Origin: Phoronis australis | Taxonomy: Eukaryota; Phoronida; Phoronidae | Length of the DNA: 64,000 nucleotides | Direction of reading: 5' to 3' | NCBI GenBank assembly: GCA_002633005.1 | Contig: NMRA01000581.1 | Span: 200,787-264,786, forward strand | Shown here: piece by piece, positions 10,058 through 20,330 of the stretch | How the letters are laid out: each line of letters starts with the position of its first letter | Position numbering within the stretch: the stretch's first letter is position 1 | Program-made: the position numbers and the translations under genes | The notes under the pieces: model-generated | The model's input: only the letters and a program-made list of their open reading frames with translations | Databases searched by the model: none | Told to the model about the DNA's origin: nothing

Positions 10058-12752
10058 ATTTCATTAGTCTTTTTACGTCCTAATCGGTCTATATCCACAT
10101 CGCCCTTATACGGTCGACCTCACCTTGCCGAGAGGTGTCGTGTTAACCTGTGAGGAAGATGAGAAAGGACGCAGCGACGTCAGTGGTTCATCTACATAGA
10201 GAATGCCGCATCGTTCCCGCTTGTCCGAACTATGAAGCTGCGAAGAAAGCGGGTATAGACCTAACTCGGCGCGGAGGACATTAAAATCCAAAGCGAGGCT
10301 CACTGCGATAAATAAAGCGGAAGTTCACATTACGTGAGTTAAATGGCCTGCCTTTCGAGTCCAACCTGGATATTAAATCGTAAAAATGTGTCAATAATTA
10401 ACTACAGAGAAGTAGAAAAATACATTAGAGAGCAAGTCAATGTACCAAAGAGTTGTCTGACGAAAGGGTATATTTTTTTCGGAAAACTAGTTTCGAATCA
10501 TGAAAAGTGAATAATGACCAAATTGCGGCGATCGTAGTGTTACGGATTAGGTATTATGGTGAATGCAGGGTTACGTTTCTTCCTGTAAATTGTTGATAAT
10601 GCTTTCTACACGAACCAGGTCATCTGCTCGTATTGTTGACGAGTTGAAGATAGATTCAGCAGTGGTGGCTCATCATATTTTGCTGCGATGTGCAATAAGT
10701 CACATCTGGTTTAATGTTTTGATCAAGCATAGCCTAGGTCCAGGTGAGGTAGGGACTACCGGGACTAATAGTTGATTTGTCATTGATCTGAAAGAATAAT
10801 TGATTTTATCAAATATATTTTTTATTAAAATAAATAACTAGTCTTGTAATTGAATATAAAAATTACTCGAAAATCAATTCTGTTTTCTTGGTTTTAACAA
10901 TTCTTACGTCTATTTGATGTTTCAAATATCAATCTGGACCAAGTTGAATTTTAAAATTAAAAAACCTAATTCGTTCGTCGAAAGTATAATCTTGATTAAG
11001 AGCTCAATTTCAGTTAACTCGACAGAGCAAGCATAGTTATCATGTTTCTTCAGGGGCCTCGTTGTCCGAGGGGAAAGGTGCCTATGCCTTCAGTGAGAGG
11101 CGAATTTTTTCGCCGAGTGATGGGAAAATCTATCCCCCGGTCACCATCAATGACACCCCGCAAGTTCTCAAGTAGCATTTTCTGCTCGTTCAAATTGTCA
11201 CCTGTGTGGTTAGGTAATTTGAACTTCGAAGAGAAATTTTCAATCACCAGGAGAATTTTTAGACCACCGGTGGGGGGGGGGGTATTTCGCGTGAATTTTT
11301 AATATTTTTGAGAGAGGAATAGGGAGGATGTTCAGCCCCAAAATCGAGAGATTGAGGGCCCTGTCCTTTATTGAAAGAAAAATGCATAATGTTTCAACCC
11401 GCAGTCTTTTAAACACAGCCTGGCTGGCCGAAGATTCTCCGGTTGTTGCTATGATGCTCGGCAACCGAGAAGTGCAACAAAATATGATCTAAATTTTCGA
11501 AAACACTTATAAATTTTACACGGACATATTTTCCTTCGTTGCGGCGTCTGGCAACGACCCCACGCTTCCGAATCTCTACGTCCTTAGGGATTGTAAAACA
11601 GACAGTTGAATGGCCGCGTTGTATCCGTTCGAGCTACGCGAAATACCACTACCGTATTCGCCGTAATAACCGCCCATGCCCCTACAAGCGCTGCCCACGC
11701 GTTTTCAGACTTTGCTGAAATAAGCGCCCAGTCCATGAATGTGTACATGCGAACAATGACGTACCTACATTCCTAAAACTCGGCTACAGTAACGTCTTCA
11801 ATTCATGGAAACATTTTTGTACCGGTCTTCTTGACCACCAGCGGCACTGCATCGTTTGTATTTAGCAGTGACTTTACACTTCCGACGCAGCGCGCTTCAA
11901 AGGGAACGCAACAGCGTTGCTACGCTCTCGCGACGAACGTGTCCCACTATGTGGTCTGACCTTTCAGTAGACACATCGACTGTGACAGTCGATGTGTACT
12001 AATGAATAAAAATAACTCGGTGTTAAACGCACGTGGCCAGGAAGCGCGCGCTACACACATGAACCTGTCATCACAGACATTAGTCGGGAACTATCCATTC
12101 ATGAAACGGATAGCATTGCATCGATAACAAATGAATATTGGCACTAATTTCCGACAATTTCTAATACTATAAAACATGTTTGCGTTATTTTTGAGATGGA
12201 TTGTTTGATTAACCATAATTGGTGCTTTTAAGCCGAATATCCGATAAAATGACAACTGACAGTGAATGCTTACACACTATTACACCATAGATTATAGACA
12301 ACAGATTCGCAACTCCGGCATATTCTTACGAGCTGAGCTGAACTCTCCTGACCTATCTGCTGCAGTTTCCGGTCAGTGTAATTTGACGAGAAATACTTGC
12401 ATCTACTTTACAGTCCAAAACAGCGAAAAAACATTAATTCATATTAATTTCGGTATTGAAACGCTTTTCAGTCTTTCAATAGTAGAAGTGTTGGTATTGT
12501 GAGTACTTTTGGCTATGCTACTGGTAATTAATTTCAAAATTCAAACTTCGGTTCCGACCCTTTATGTCGTCTGCTTGCCCAATAGCAGCATAGTTATCGG
12601 ACAGTTTTTGATTTACGGTTCACATAGGCCTACTGTTTATAAATCAACATTCTCAAGTGAGCAGTTCTTCTGGGAAGTGTTGAGTGGCCCTTAAAAGGGC
12701 CGTTGGTTGTAGGTATAGCGTGAAATGGTTCTTAAAAGAACCGTTGAATAAT
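10058..12752. other. No recognisable gene
   Basis: This stretch includes a GC-richer patch at 11040-11470 with a (G)11 run near 11272, and another patch at 11530-11950. Short frames occur on both strands but none carries a motif, a splice context or a composition I would trust. Confidence 0.4.
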
Positions 12753-13070
12753 TCAACATAAATCACACAGTATACCATGCTCACTCAAGTACTGAAGGTC
12801 CTCTTCATTAAAGTTTTCATCTGGAAAGGTTGGATGAAAACAGAGGAGATGACAATATCGATGACAGTTGTAACACCTTAGATAGATATCACCGTTCACC
12901 AACGTTGTCACGAACCCTGCATCGTTCAGTTCTTGTTCCTGTATCCACAAATAATCCTGAACTGTAGGAAAAAAATGACAAACAACACAACGAATCAAAT
13001 TTCGAAAATCATCGCCTTCGTACGATTCCGTGTTGCTGTCACCAGACTGATGTTCTTCTCCAACGTCCAT
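12753..13070 (-). CDS. Small PHD-finger-like zinc-binding protein or exon
   Basis: From the ATG at 13070 the frame encodes 105 residues beginning MDVGEE and ending in TGA directly after a CDLC motif. Cysteines and histidines follow a PHD-like C4HC3 order: RCVVC, then after a loop of about 34 residues CYNCHRYCHLLC (C-x2-C-x4-H-x2-C), then CDLC at the very end. The first loop is longer than in typical PHD fingers, and the usual tryptophan before the last pair is absent. The acidic N terminus (GDSNTESYEGDD) looks disordered. An upstream exon is possible because the frame stays open to 13091. PHD fingers usually bind histone tails, but function here is unknown. It could also be a transposon accessory ORF. 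Confidence 0.45.
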   Translation of the reverse strand: MDVGEEHQSGDSNTESYEGDDFRNLIRCVVCHFFPTVQDYLWIQEQELNDAGFVTTLVNGDIYLRCYNCHRYCHLLCFHPTFPDENFNEEDLQYLSEHGILCDLC

Positions 13071-13567
13071 CGTAAAAAATCGACGTTGCAAGTGATGGAA
13101 ACTTGTCTACGCTCTCGTCCTTTGTTTCTAACCTTTAACCCATTTTTTAATAAAGGGGTGTACTGTTTTTGGCTCATGTTGATAGTGCATAATCTATGGT
13201 TTTACAATGTATTAATAGTGTTAAATGCATATATATGAACTGGTCTCATTGAGGTGCACAGCAAATAAATTAACTATAACAAATTAAAGTTTTGAAAATA
13301 TAAAGAGCAGTAACAGACTCCCTAAAAATTAGGCTTGTTTTCGAAAGGTTTGCGCCATTGGTGATCCGATTGGTTCAATCGCTTGCGGCGGGAAAATTGA
13401 TAGACCCAGTTATTGTGCGCGTGTACACTGTATCAATGCTTTGTATCTTATTCTTATTTGTCTAATCTGTTGATACAGTAAATTTCCTTATTTATGCCCA
13501 TCCTGATTTAACCCCGACTTGAGCTCCTTGGGTTTTACCATATTGGGGCTGTCCAGGGACTCACGTG

Positions 13568-13711
13568 CATGCGCGCACCCAGTCTTCAAAATGGGGGGCT
13601 CGAATTCCTGACGTTATGGAACTGTTGTTAACAAGAGAGCGGGCAGACCTTTTTGCCCACTTCGCCAAATGGGGGGGGGCTCGAACCCCCCCCCTCTGAG
13701 TTGCGCGCATG
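13568..13711. mobile_element. 144-bp MITE, copy 1
   Basis: The left end is CATGCGCGCACCCAG (13568-13582). The right end, TTGCGCGCATG at 13701-13711, is its imperfect inverse. ACGTG flanks the element on both sides (13563-13567 and 13712-13716), a perfect 5-bp target duplication. The interior shares GGGGGCTCGAAT and surrounding words with copy 2 at 13991-14147. Confidence 0.7.
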
Positions 13712-13990
13712 ACGTGGTGCTTACTCGAATGAGTTTCATTTTAGCGGCTATTTCCAATTGTGTAGGTGAAGTAAATTAACAAAGTGGATGATTATCATCA
13801 CCGGTATTTCATCATTAGTATTTTTGTCGGCCTCTCAAGTTTTCCGTGGCTAGGGATTGTCACATCTGTAAGGTAGACGTGTTTCAGTGAACCTCCATGT
13901 TTGTGGCGTTATTTATACCTGACCAAACTTTGAAAAAGAAGCCCGCGTTTAAACCAGGAGCTGCATTGGGTGCAATTTGTGTAGACGTTT

Positions 13991-14147
13991 CATGCGCGCA
14001 CCCAGCCTCTAATACGGGGGCTCGAATCTCTGGCAAAGTGGACCTTTTGCTAACAAAAAGCGTGAGAACTAAAATAAAAAACGGGGTGCTGCCGTATTGT
14101 GGACTTTCGTCTCTTTCTCTTGGACTTTTCCCCTGGGTGCGCGCATG
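13991..14147. mobile_element. 157-bp MITE, copy 2
   Basis: Perfect 15-bp inverted ends: CATGCGCGCACCCAG at 13991-14005 and CTGGGTGCGCGCATG at 14133-14147. CGTTT flanks it on both sides (13986-13990 and 14148-14152). The duplicated target differs from that of copy 1, so the two are independent insertions of one family. Confidence 0.75.
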
Positions 14148-14895
14148 CGTTTGTCTACGTTGCTAGTTTTTATAAAGGTGGGCCTGTCTGTAGCCAACTA
14201 CGGTAAATTCATAAAAGGTCACGTGCAGTGCAACTCAAGTTCATTACAAATTAAAAATCCGAACTTTCAAACCGTTTGATCTGAGTTGACATCTCAAATC
14301 AAAATTATGAAAATGCCACATAAAAGTATGAAATTGAAAATTAGCACACGTCAGCTTCACGTCCCTACCACCCCCTTTATCTTGCTTGCTACCTCTTAGG
14401 GTTCATTTCCCTTGCTTCCGAGGTTTTTCGTTATTCTGGTATTTTCATAGACTGCAGCGTACTTGGCTAAGATGGTTCAAGTTTTGTGCGGCATACAGTC
14501 GACATAAATAATTGAGTATGTAACCTGCTGTTGAATTGCGGGATAGATTTTGACAGGTCCAGGTATTTATTTCTGAAGTATTAATGTAATCTTTATTTAT
14601 GTTAAAGGTTTTACTAGCGTCCTATTTATTTGTACACGAATGTGAATTTGTTGAAATCGCTGATCCAAATCCTGGCCAAATCTGCGCATTATGCTGAGAC
14701 CAACCGTCTGATCAGGGCCACTGAAGAGTAATTTGGTTAATTCGCTCACTAGACTATGGCTGAAGGTCCTCGTAAGGACAAGAGTTCACCAGTCACTACC
14801 ATTGGAAGAAATTTAGCGGACATTTTTCGTCAAAAAGTTTACCAGATAGTTTTCATCAAAACGGAGAAAAGAAAAATGGATTTGTGAAGACAGGA

Positions 14896-15117
14896 TTAAG
14901 TAGTAGGCCTACCAGAGCCTCTTAAAAAACACCCATCTTCGAAGTGACGTGAACAAATGTACAAGTTTTTTTTGGAAGAACAACTTCCATTCACGTCGAC
15001 GCGAGAACATAACTTTTTCTCCCACAGCGGATTTTGGGGTCTCCGTACACTATGGAAGCTAACGCCTCTGCAATTCGCCTGCGTAGCCGAACAACCGGCC
15101 ACACAGCAGCCGACCAT
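14896..15117 (-). CDS. THAP-type zinc-finger domain, first coding exon
   Basis: The frame starts at an ATG (15117) and reads MVGCCVAGCSATQ. SFHSVRRPQNPLWEKKLC and YICSRHFEDGCF follow. This is the THAP C2CH signature: C5-x3-C9, 45 residues, then C55-x2-H58, with the characteristic N-terminal MVxCCVxGC and the HFEDGCF segment. THAP domains bind DNA and occur in transcription factors and in P-element and Kolobok-type transposases. The exon probably ends at a GTAGGC donor after residue 68 or so (about 14914), because THAP genes are commonly split there and the frame stops soon after. The downstream exon carrying the AVPTLF-type end of the domain was not found. Confidence 0.65.
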   Translation of the reverse strand: MVGCCVAGCSATQANCRGVSFHSVRRPQNPLWEKKLCSRVDVNGSCSSKKNLYICSRHFEDGCFLRGSGRPTT

Positions 15118-15177
15118 GATTAGCAGACGACGTACTTGCCGGAAATTACATCGGATAATTTAGCCAGGTGTCGCCAG

Positions 15178-15196
15178 TGAATAATGACGTAAGGGC
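15178..15196. promoter_or_regulatory. Possible CRE-like site upstream of the THAP exon
   Basis: AATGACGTAAGG at about 15182-15193 contains TGACGTAA, a half-consensus CREB/ATF site, about 70 bp upstream of the THAP start codon. This is a motif match only. Confidence 0.2.
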
Positions 15197-15255
15197 TTGT
15201 GCGCAAGCTCAAAGATTTCGTCCATTGAAAGTATACGGAGTTGGCGGTCCATGCA

Positions 15256-15438
15256 CTATAGTCTATGATTACACCGAAAAATAATTGTAAGATACTTACC
15301 TACGCATCCACCTACACGGCGACTAATATGGGCCTTACCGAGACAAATGTCGAAAGTTTTTAGCACGAGACCGGCAAGTGCTGAATGAAACACGCTCTGG
15401 TTTAGGCCTACTGCTTGTGCAAATTTCTTTAGACACAT
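15256..15438 (-). CDS. Candidate 5' exon with strong splice donor
   Basis: An ATG at 15438 opens a short frame (MCLKKFAQAVGLNQSVF) that reaches the sequence GCGTAG followed by GTAAGTAT at about 15291-15298, a near-consensus donor. It lies upstream of the THAP exon on the same strand, so it could be an alternative or non-coding first exon. The peptide itself is not recognisable. Confidence 0.2.
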   Translation of the reverse strand: MCLKKFAQAVGLNQSVFHSALAGLVLKTFDICLGKAHISRRVGGCVGKYLTIIFRCNHRL

Positions 15439-15439
15439 C

Positions 15440-16062
15440 TACTAGCTAGTTAATTAGATTGCGTGGCTCTGGCCAAAAGACGGTCTCTGCTTTGGCAAAT
15501 GAACTCTGTGACACGCACGCGCTCGCTTACTCGCAGACGAACTTCAAAACAAAGTCACGTGACAACAACATGTGTGTTCGTCCAGTGGCAAAATAACCTT
15601 TTTTACTCTCGCGACATCTAGCGACCAGATAGCGTTTTGATGACATGCGCGTTAATAGAATGACCCGAGTTTTCACAAGTGGAGGAGTTTTTATATAGGA
15701 AGTAAATACTTGCGGAGGTCGGTTTTCAAATTACACTGCAGTTGTATTCTTTGATAATTTGTAAAGGTGTAAACAAAAATACTCCAAGTCTATAGCCTCT
15801 GTGCTTATGATGTACCTCGCATTTTGCCTAATATAACATTCGATATAAGTAATTGGCTTGTAAAATGCACACTTTATCTATTCAGCAGTCTTACACAGTA
15901 GGTCACAAAGCCGATGTTTTGTTTATTTAACGCTGCATGGTTGTCAATACTTGCATTTGAAGACAATATGTTCATCTAATCAGATTTTGAATTTGTCAAT
16001 GCCCCAATAACATGCAGTGCTGCGAACACAAACCAATTTGCAAATGTGAGGAACTGGCCGTA
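15440..16062. other. No recognisable gene
   Basis: Nothing beyond AT-rich sequence and short frames. Confidence 0.4.
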
Positions 16063-16067
16063 CTAAT

Positions 16068-16393
16068 CAGTGGCGGATCTATGATACCATGGCATAAGGG
16101 GGGCCCAACATGTTGCCTCGGGAAATTGTGCAAGGTGTGATTGGCGTAGGCAGCCCAAAAGGTGAGGGAGCCAGCCTGTGGAGGTGCACCTTCCGTTCAG
16201 TAAAATCTACCATTCGACTAAAAAAGGAGCAGCCACTCCGCGGCAACCTGGACGTTCACCGCTACCGGTCCTACTTCCTAGACTCAATATTTCCTCACGC
16301 TCCGCTCTGTTGCTCTTTCATTTTGCTTGCGGCAGCTAACGGGGGGAAGGGGGGAGCGGGTCGTGCTCCCTGGGCCCCCTAAATCCGCCTGTG
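16068..16393. mobile_element. 326-bp MITE with CAGTGGCGGAT end
   Basis: The left end is CAGTGGCGGATC and the right end, read inward, CACAGGCGGATT. CTAAT flanks both sides (16063-16067 and 16394-16398). The interior is GC-rich near both ends (GGGGGGCCC, GGGGGGAAGGGGGG) and codes for nothing convincing. A relative lies at 60452-60613, also with a 5-bp target duplication. A hAT5-type origin would fit 5-bp duplications, but this is inference. Confidence 0.65.
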
Positions 16394-16398
16394 CTAAT

Positions 16399-18000
16399 TC
16401 CCGTGAATTCTAAAGGTGTTTCTTAAGTCAAGAGGTAGTTCTTCTTGGTAAATGGAAATGTAATCCTATCAAGGTAAAAACTATAAGAACATTTTATATG
16501 CGTAAAGCGAGGTCTTATTTCATTTCTTACAGCTAAATGGTGTGCAATGAAGCCTAAAGTCAAAAATAGAATGTACATGTAGGCTAATTTCAACAATCTG
16601 AACACCATAAAACTTAGCGTAAGAAGAAATATTGCATTTACCATCAGAGTAAACAACATAGAATTTGTAGTTTGCAGGTGATTCATTTTATTTTACATTG
16701 TTTCATGACACATAAGAACTATGTTTAAGGATCTGTATTTCTAGATATACAATATTAGTTAGCATTGATGAGACTTATTCAAAGCAGGCACCTGCAGAAC
16801 AAACGAAGTCTCAAACAACTGAGGAAGAATAAAAATGATCATTGTATAATTTGAAATAAAAATCTCATACACACTGAATAGAGGGCTATAGTCGAATATG
16901 GCATAACCAAACTTTTGAGAACCAGTTTGATGCCTATTATTTAGTGGAGAAACTAGTTCACAAAATGCGCCACATCTGGCTTAACGCTGTGTCTTATCCA
17001 CGTGCAACTCGCAATTTTCAACCTGTTGCAACATTTTGCGTACAAATACAAATTTCGAAATACATATTTTACAAATGTTAGACTTTATTATTTAGAAAGA
17101 CAAGGATACCCACTATAGTTTACATTTTCAGAAAAGAAATAGTTTTGCAATACAAATAATTACGTGCACACAGCTAAGAGAATGGCAAGTCAATGGGTAA
17201 CTTGTTATTAAATAGGTGTAGCTTATAAATGAATGCCCCTCTGACTAAACTTGTTCTTATTGAAAAACATGCTTTTCCTTGTTCTGTGGATGTTGCTAAA
17301 GAGGGCTTCAAGTTATGCATTCAGCATTGCAGTGATTGCTCAAAACAACCAACCACCTTCCAAATGAACAACCCATCCCCTCAAAACAGATGTATTTTTA
17401 TCCTAAAATATAATTACAAATAATTTACACCAAAACAACAGCAACACTGAGTACTGAGAATGGATGTTTATTGTTATCAAATATTGACTACAACTTGATG
17501 CAGAGTATGTTATAGAACATCATCAGTTGTGTTGTTGTCAACACTTTCCAACATTTGAGCACTTTGGAAATAAACTGGCATCTAAACTGATGCGAAAATA
17601 ATAAATAAGGCCAGTAGGTGACACAATACAACTTATCCATCTGAAAATAAAATAAGTACTGTAAATTTACAATGATTGGTGAAATGCCTATAGATAAACA
17701 TTAATTATTAAACAACATTTTTTCAATGTAGTAAACCCAGAATTCCTAACCCAAGTCCTTAGGAGTTTAAAATATCACTAATATAGTTCTTGAGTCATTT
17801 GAATCGGGAATAGATCGTTTTCACGTGTTAGTACCAAGCAGGCCAATTGTAAAATACAGTCAACATCAAAGAGAAGCTGCAAACAAAAAGACTATTCCAA
17901 AGCATTAGAACAGCAACTAGATGAAAAAATGCATACTACTCACAACGTAAACACCAAGGAAAATATGATTATTGTTTTTTTAAGTGATATCCATTGCCAA
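16399..18000. other. No recognisable gene
   Basis: AT-rich sequence. A 16-base word (TTTTTTAAGTGATAT) appears twice, near 17978 and 18014, at the edge of the LINE 3' region. No coding exon seen. Confidence 0.4.
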
Positions 18001-18282
18001 ATCTGTACAGGAGTTTTTTAAGTGATATATATTTATTGAAGAATACACAGAACATACAAAGAAATAATAATAAACCCAGAAACCTCGAAGCATTATATCT
18101 GGGTTGTAAACAATTCATCAATGATACTTATATACATAGAGGTATATACAATTAAGTACTATCTATAATAAGTATTCCAATAATTAGATATGCAATTACA
18201 GATATATAAAAGCAAAAATATGTACAGATTCATGTAGGGAAATCAGATGCAACAATATTGATAAACGGTACATAAAAATTTA

Positions 18283-20330
18283 TTAACGTTGCTTAGGAGG
18301 AATTCGTTGAGAACGAAGTTGAAGTTTAGAACTATCATTCAATAATAATGTAACTCTAGTAGGGATATTATTACAAGAATTTAGAGCGTTAACAATTGAT
18401 TGGTTTGCATTGAGTGCACGAAAGAGTGAGTCTCTCAGGTATTCGATGAGGGGACATTTGAAGAAAATATGAGGATAAGATTGATGGTCACCACATTTAC
18501 AGTTTGGAGAGACATTACTTAAGTTGTGCCTGAACTTGTCAGAGGTGAGGAAAACGCCACATGTTGATCTGTACAATGCTATTTCGTTATCGCGGGTAAG
18601 GGAGAATTGAGTCAAGGGTGTTGAGTTATCAANATGAGGATAAGATTGATGGTCACCACATTTACAGTTTGGAGAGACATTACTTAAGTTGTGCCTGAAC
18701 TTGTCAGAGGTGAGGAAAAGGCCACATGTTGATCTGTACAATGCTATTTCGTTATCGCGGGTAAGGGAGAATTGAGTCAAGGGTGTTGAGTTATCAAAAT
18801 TATGAAAAACAGTTCTAAAGTTATTTTTATACTCGTAAAAGACTTGCTTTCCTTAACAGAGATTGGAAGAGAATTCCAGTTGTTGATGCACATGACTGTA
18901 GACCTTCTGAATGCCTGACTGAACGACGGGGGAATTGCATAAGGGGTGGAGGATCTCAAATCACTATGATGGCCTTGTCTAGTATATAGATCAAATATTT
19001 TTTTTAACAGACACATTGTTAACATTGTTTATTACCTTGAAAGTAAATGTGGTCATGTGAATATTGCGTCGAGTAGACAGTTTGGGCCACTTGAGACTAT
19101 TCAAAACCTTAACACTATTGGATCCCCTGTCAGCTCCGGTTATGAGTAAGGCGGCTTAATATTGTAACTTCTCCAAATGTTGGAGTGCACCCGTATTGGC
19201 AGACTGATATATAATATCACAATAATCAATGTGTGGAAGTATAAAGGATTTGAACAAAACTTCTAAATGTGTAGAATTCAGATGATGAGAGACAAGCTTA
19301 AGTGGGTTAATTAGTTCCTGAGTTTTTTGTACGAGCTCCCGAACGTGAGGGGTGAATGAGAGTTTTTCATCTAACAGTATACCCAGATGTCTGTGCGACT
19401 GTTTTCTAGGAATGATTTCATCATTAAGTTTAAGGTCATAAGACGGGTCAACAAGAAAGAGAGCATTAATAGATTTGGAGAAGGTGAGGTCAACGCTTTT
19501 TTCTGGTTTAAAATTCATTCTTCATTCTTGTGACCAGTAGCTGAGTTTATTTAAGTCGTGTTGAAGCTGCAAAGAACATTCAGGGCTGCTCCCTGCGAAG
19601 GGGTAAAAAGCGCCGTGTCATCTGCATAAAGGTATGTGCTACATGACAGGTTATCAGGAAAATCATTAATATAAACCAAGAAGAGAAGAGGGCCTAATTC
19701 GCTACCCTGCGGTACACCTGCGTTTACAAATCGAGGAGGGGATAAAGTTGAAAGTACGCCGTCGACACGAACACTGTATGTTCTTTCGGAGAGATATGAG
19801 GTGATCACGTTTAAAAGATTACTAGTAATGCCATAGGATCGAAGTTTGTGAAGTAGAAGGTCGTGAGGGACACAGTCGAAAGCAGAAGCTATATCTAGAA
19901 AAATGGACCTGACACTCTCGCCCTTCTCAAAATATAAATGAATCTCATGTACTATTGCAACAAGTTGTGCCACGGTGCTGTTCCCACGCAAAAAAAAAAC
20001 AAATTGACGATGATAGATCAAGTTGTTTTGTTTGAGAAATGTAAGAATACTTTGAGCAATGATCTTCTCGAAGATTTTGGACAGGGTGTTAAGTAAAGTT
20101 ATTGGGCGATAATTTGAAATTTCAGTTTTGGAGCCTTTTTTGTGTATAGGGACCATAATTCCATGTTTCCAAGAAGACGGATATATACCTATCTGAAGAA
20201 GTTTGTTAAACAGATTGGTCAGGGGCATGGTAATTTCGTTGGCAATCATTTTGATCATCTTACTGGTTATTAAAGCTGTCTGTACAGGAATTGACGATGA
20301 ATGGTGTGAAAACAGTAGTTGACAAGCAGT
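18283..20330 (-). mobile_element. 5'-truncated non-LTR retrotransposon (jockey/CR1-like)
   Basis: The reverse transcriptase reads in pieces from 20330 down. PIHKKGSKTEISNYRPITLL, then FLDIASAFDCVPHDLLLHKL (motif A), GVPQGSELGPLLFLVYINDF (motif B) and YADDTALF (motif C) lie in 20258-19551. After a frame break, 19518-19156 carries HRHLGILLDEKLSF and FILPHIDYCDIIYQS. A TAA follows at a position where related proteins continue with AALLITGADRG. 19025-18777 has NNWNSLPISVKES, and the last part, ending at 18283, has SDKFRHNL and CKCGDHQ...H...C. No endonuclease domain is upstream, so the copy is 5' truncated. Several stops and frame changes make it inactive. Confidence 0.85.
18469..18797. repeat. 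164-bp direct duplication around a single N
   Basis: 18469-18632 is repeated almost exactly at 18634-18797, with N at 18633 between the copies. One substitution is visible (AAAACGCC against AAAAGGCC). It duplicates part of the LINE C-terminal coding region. The N at the junction suggests that two overlapping contig ends were joined. Confidence 0.8.
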
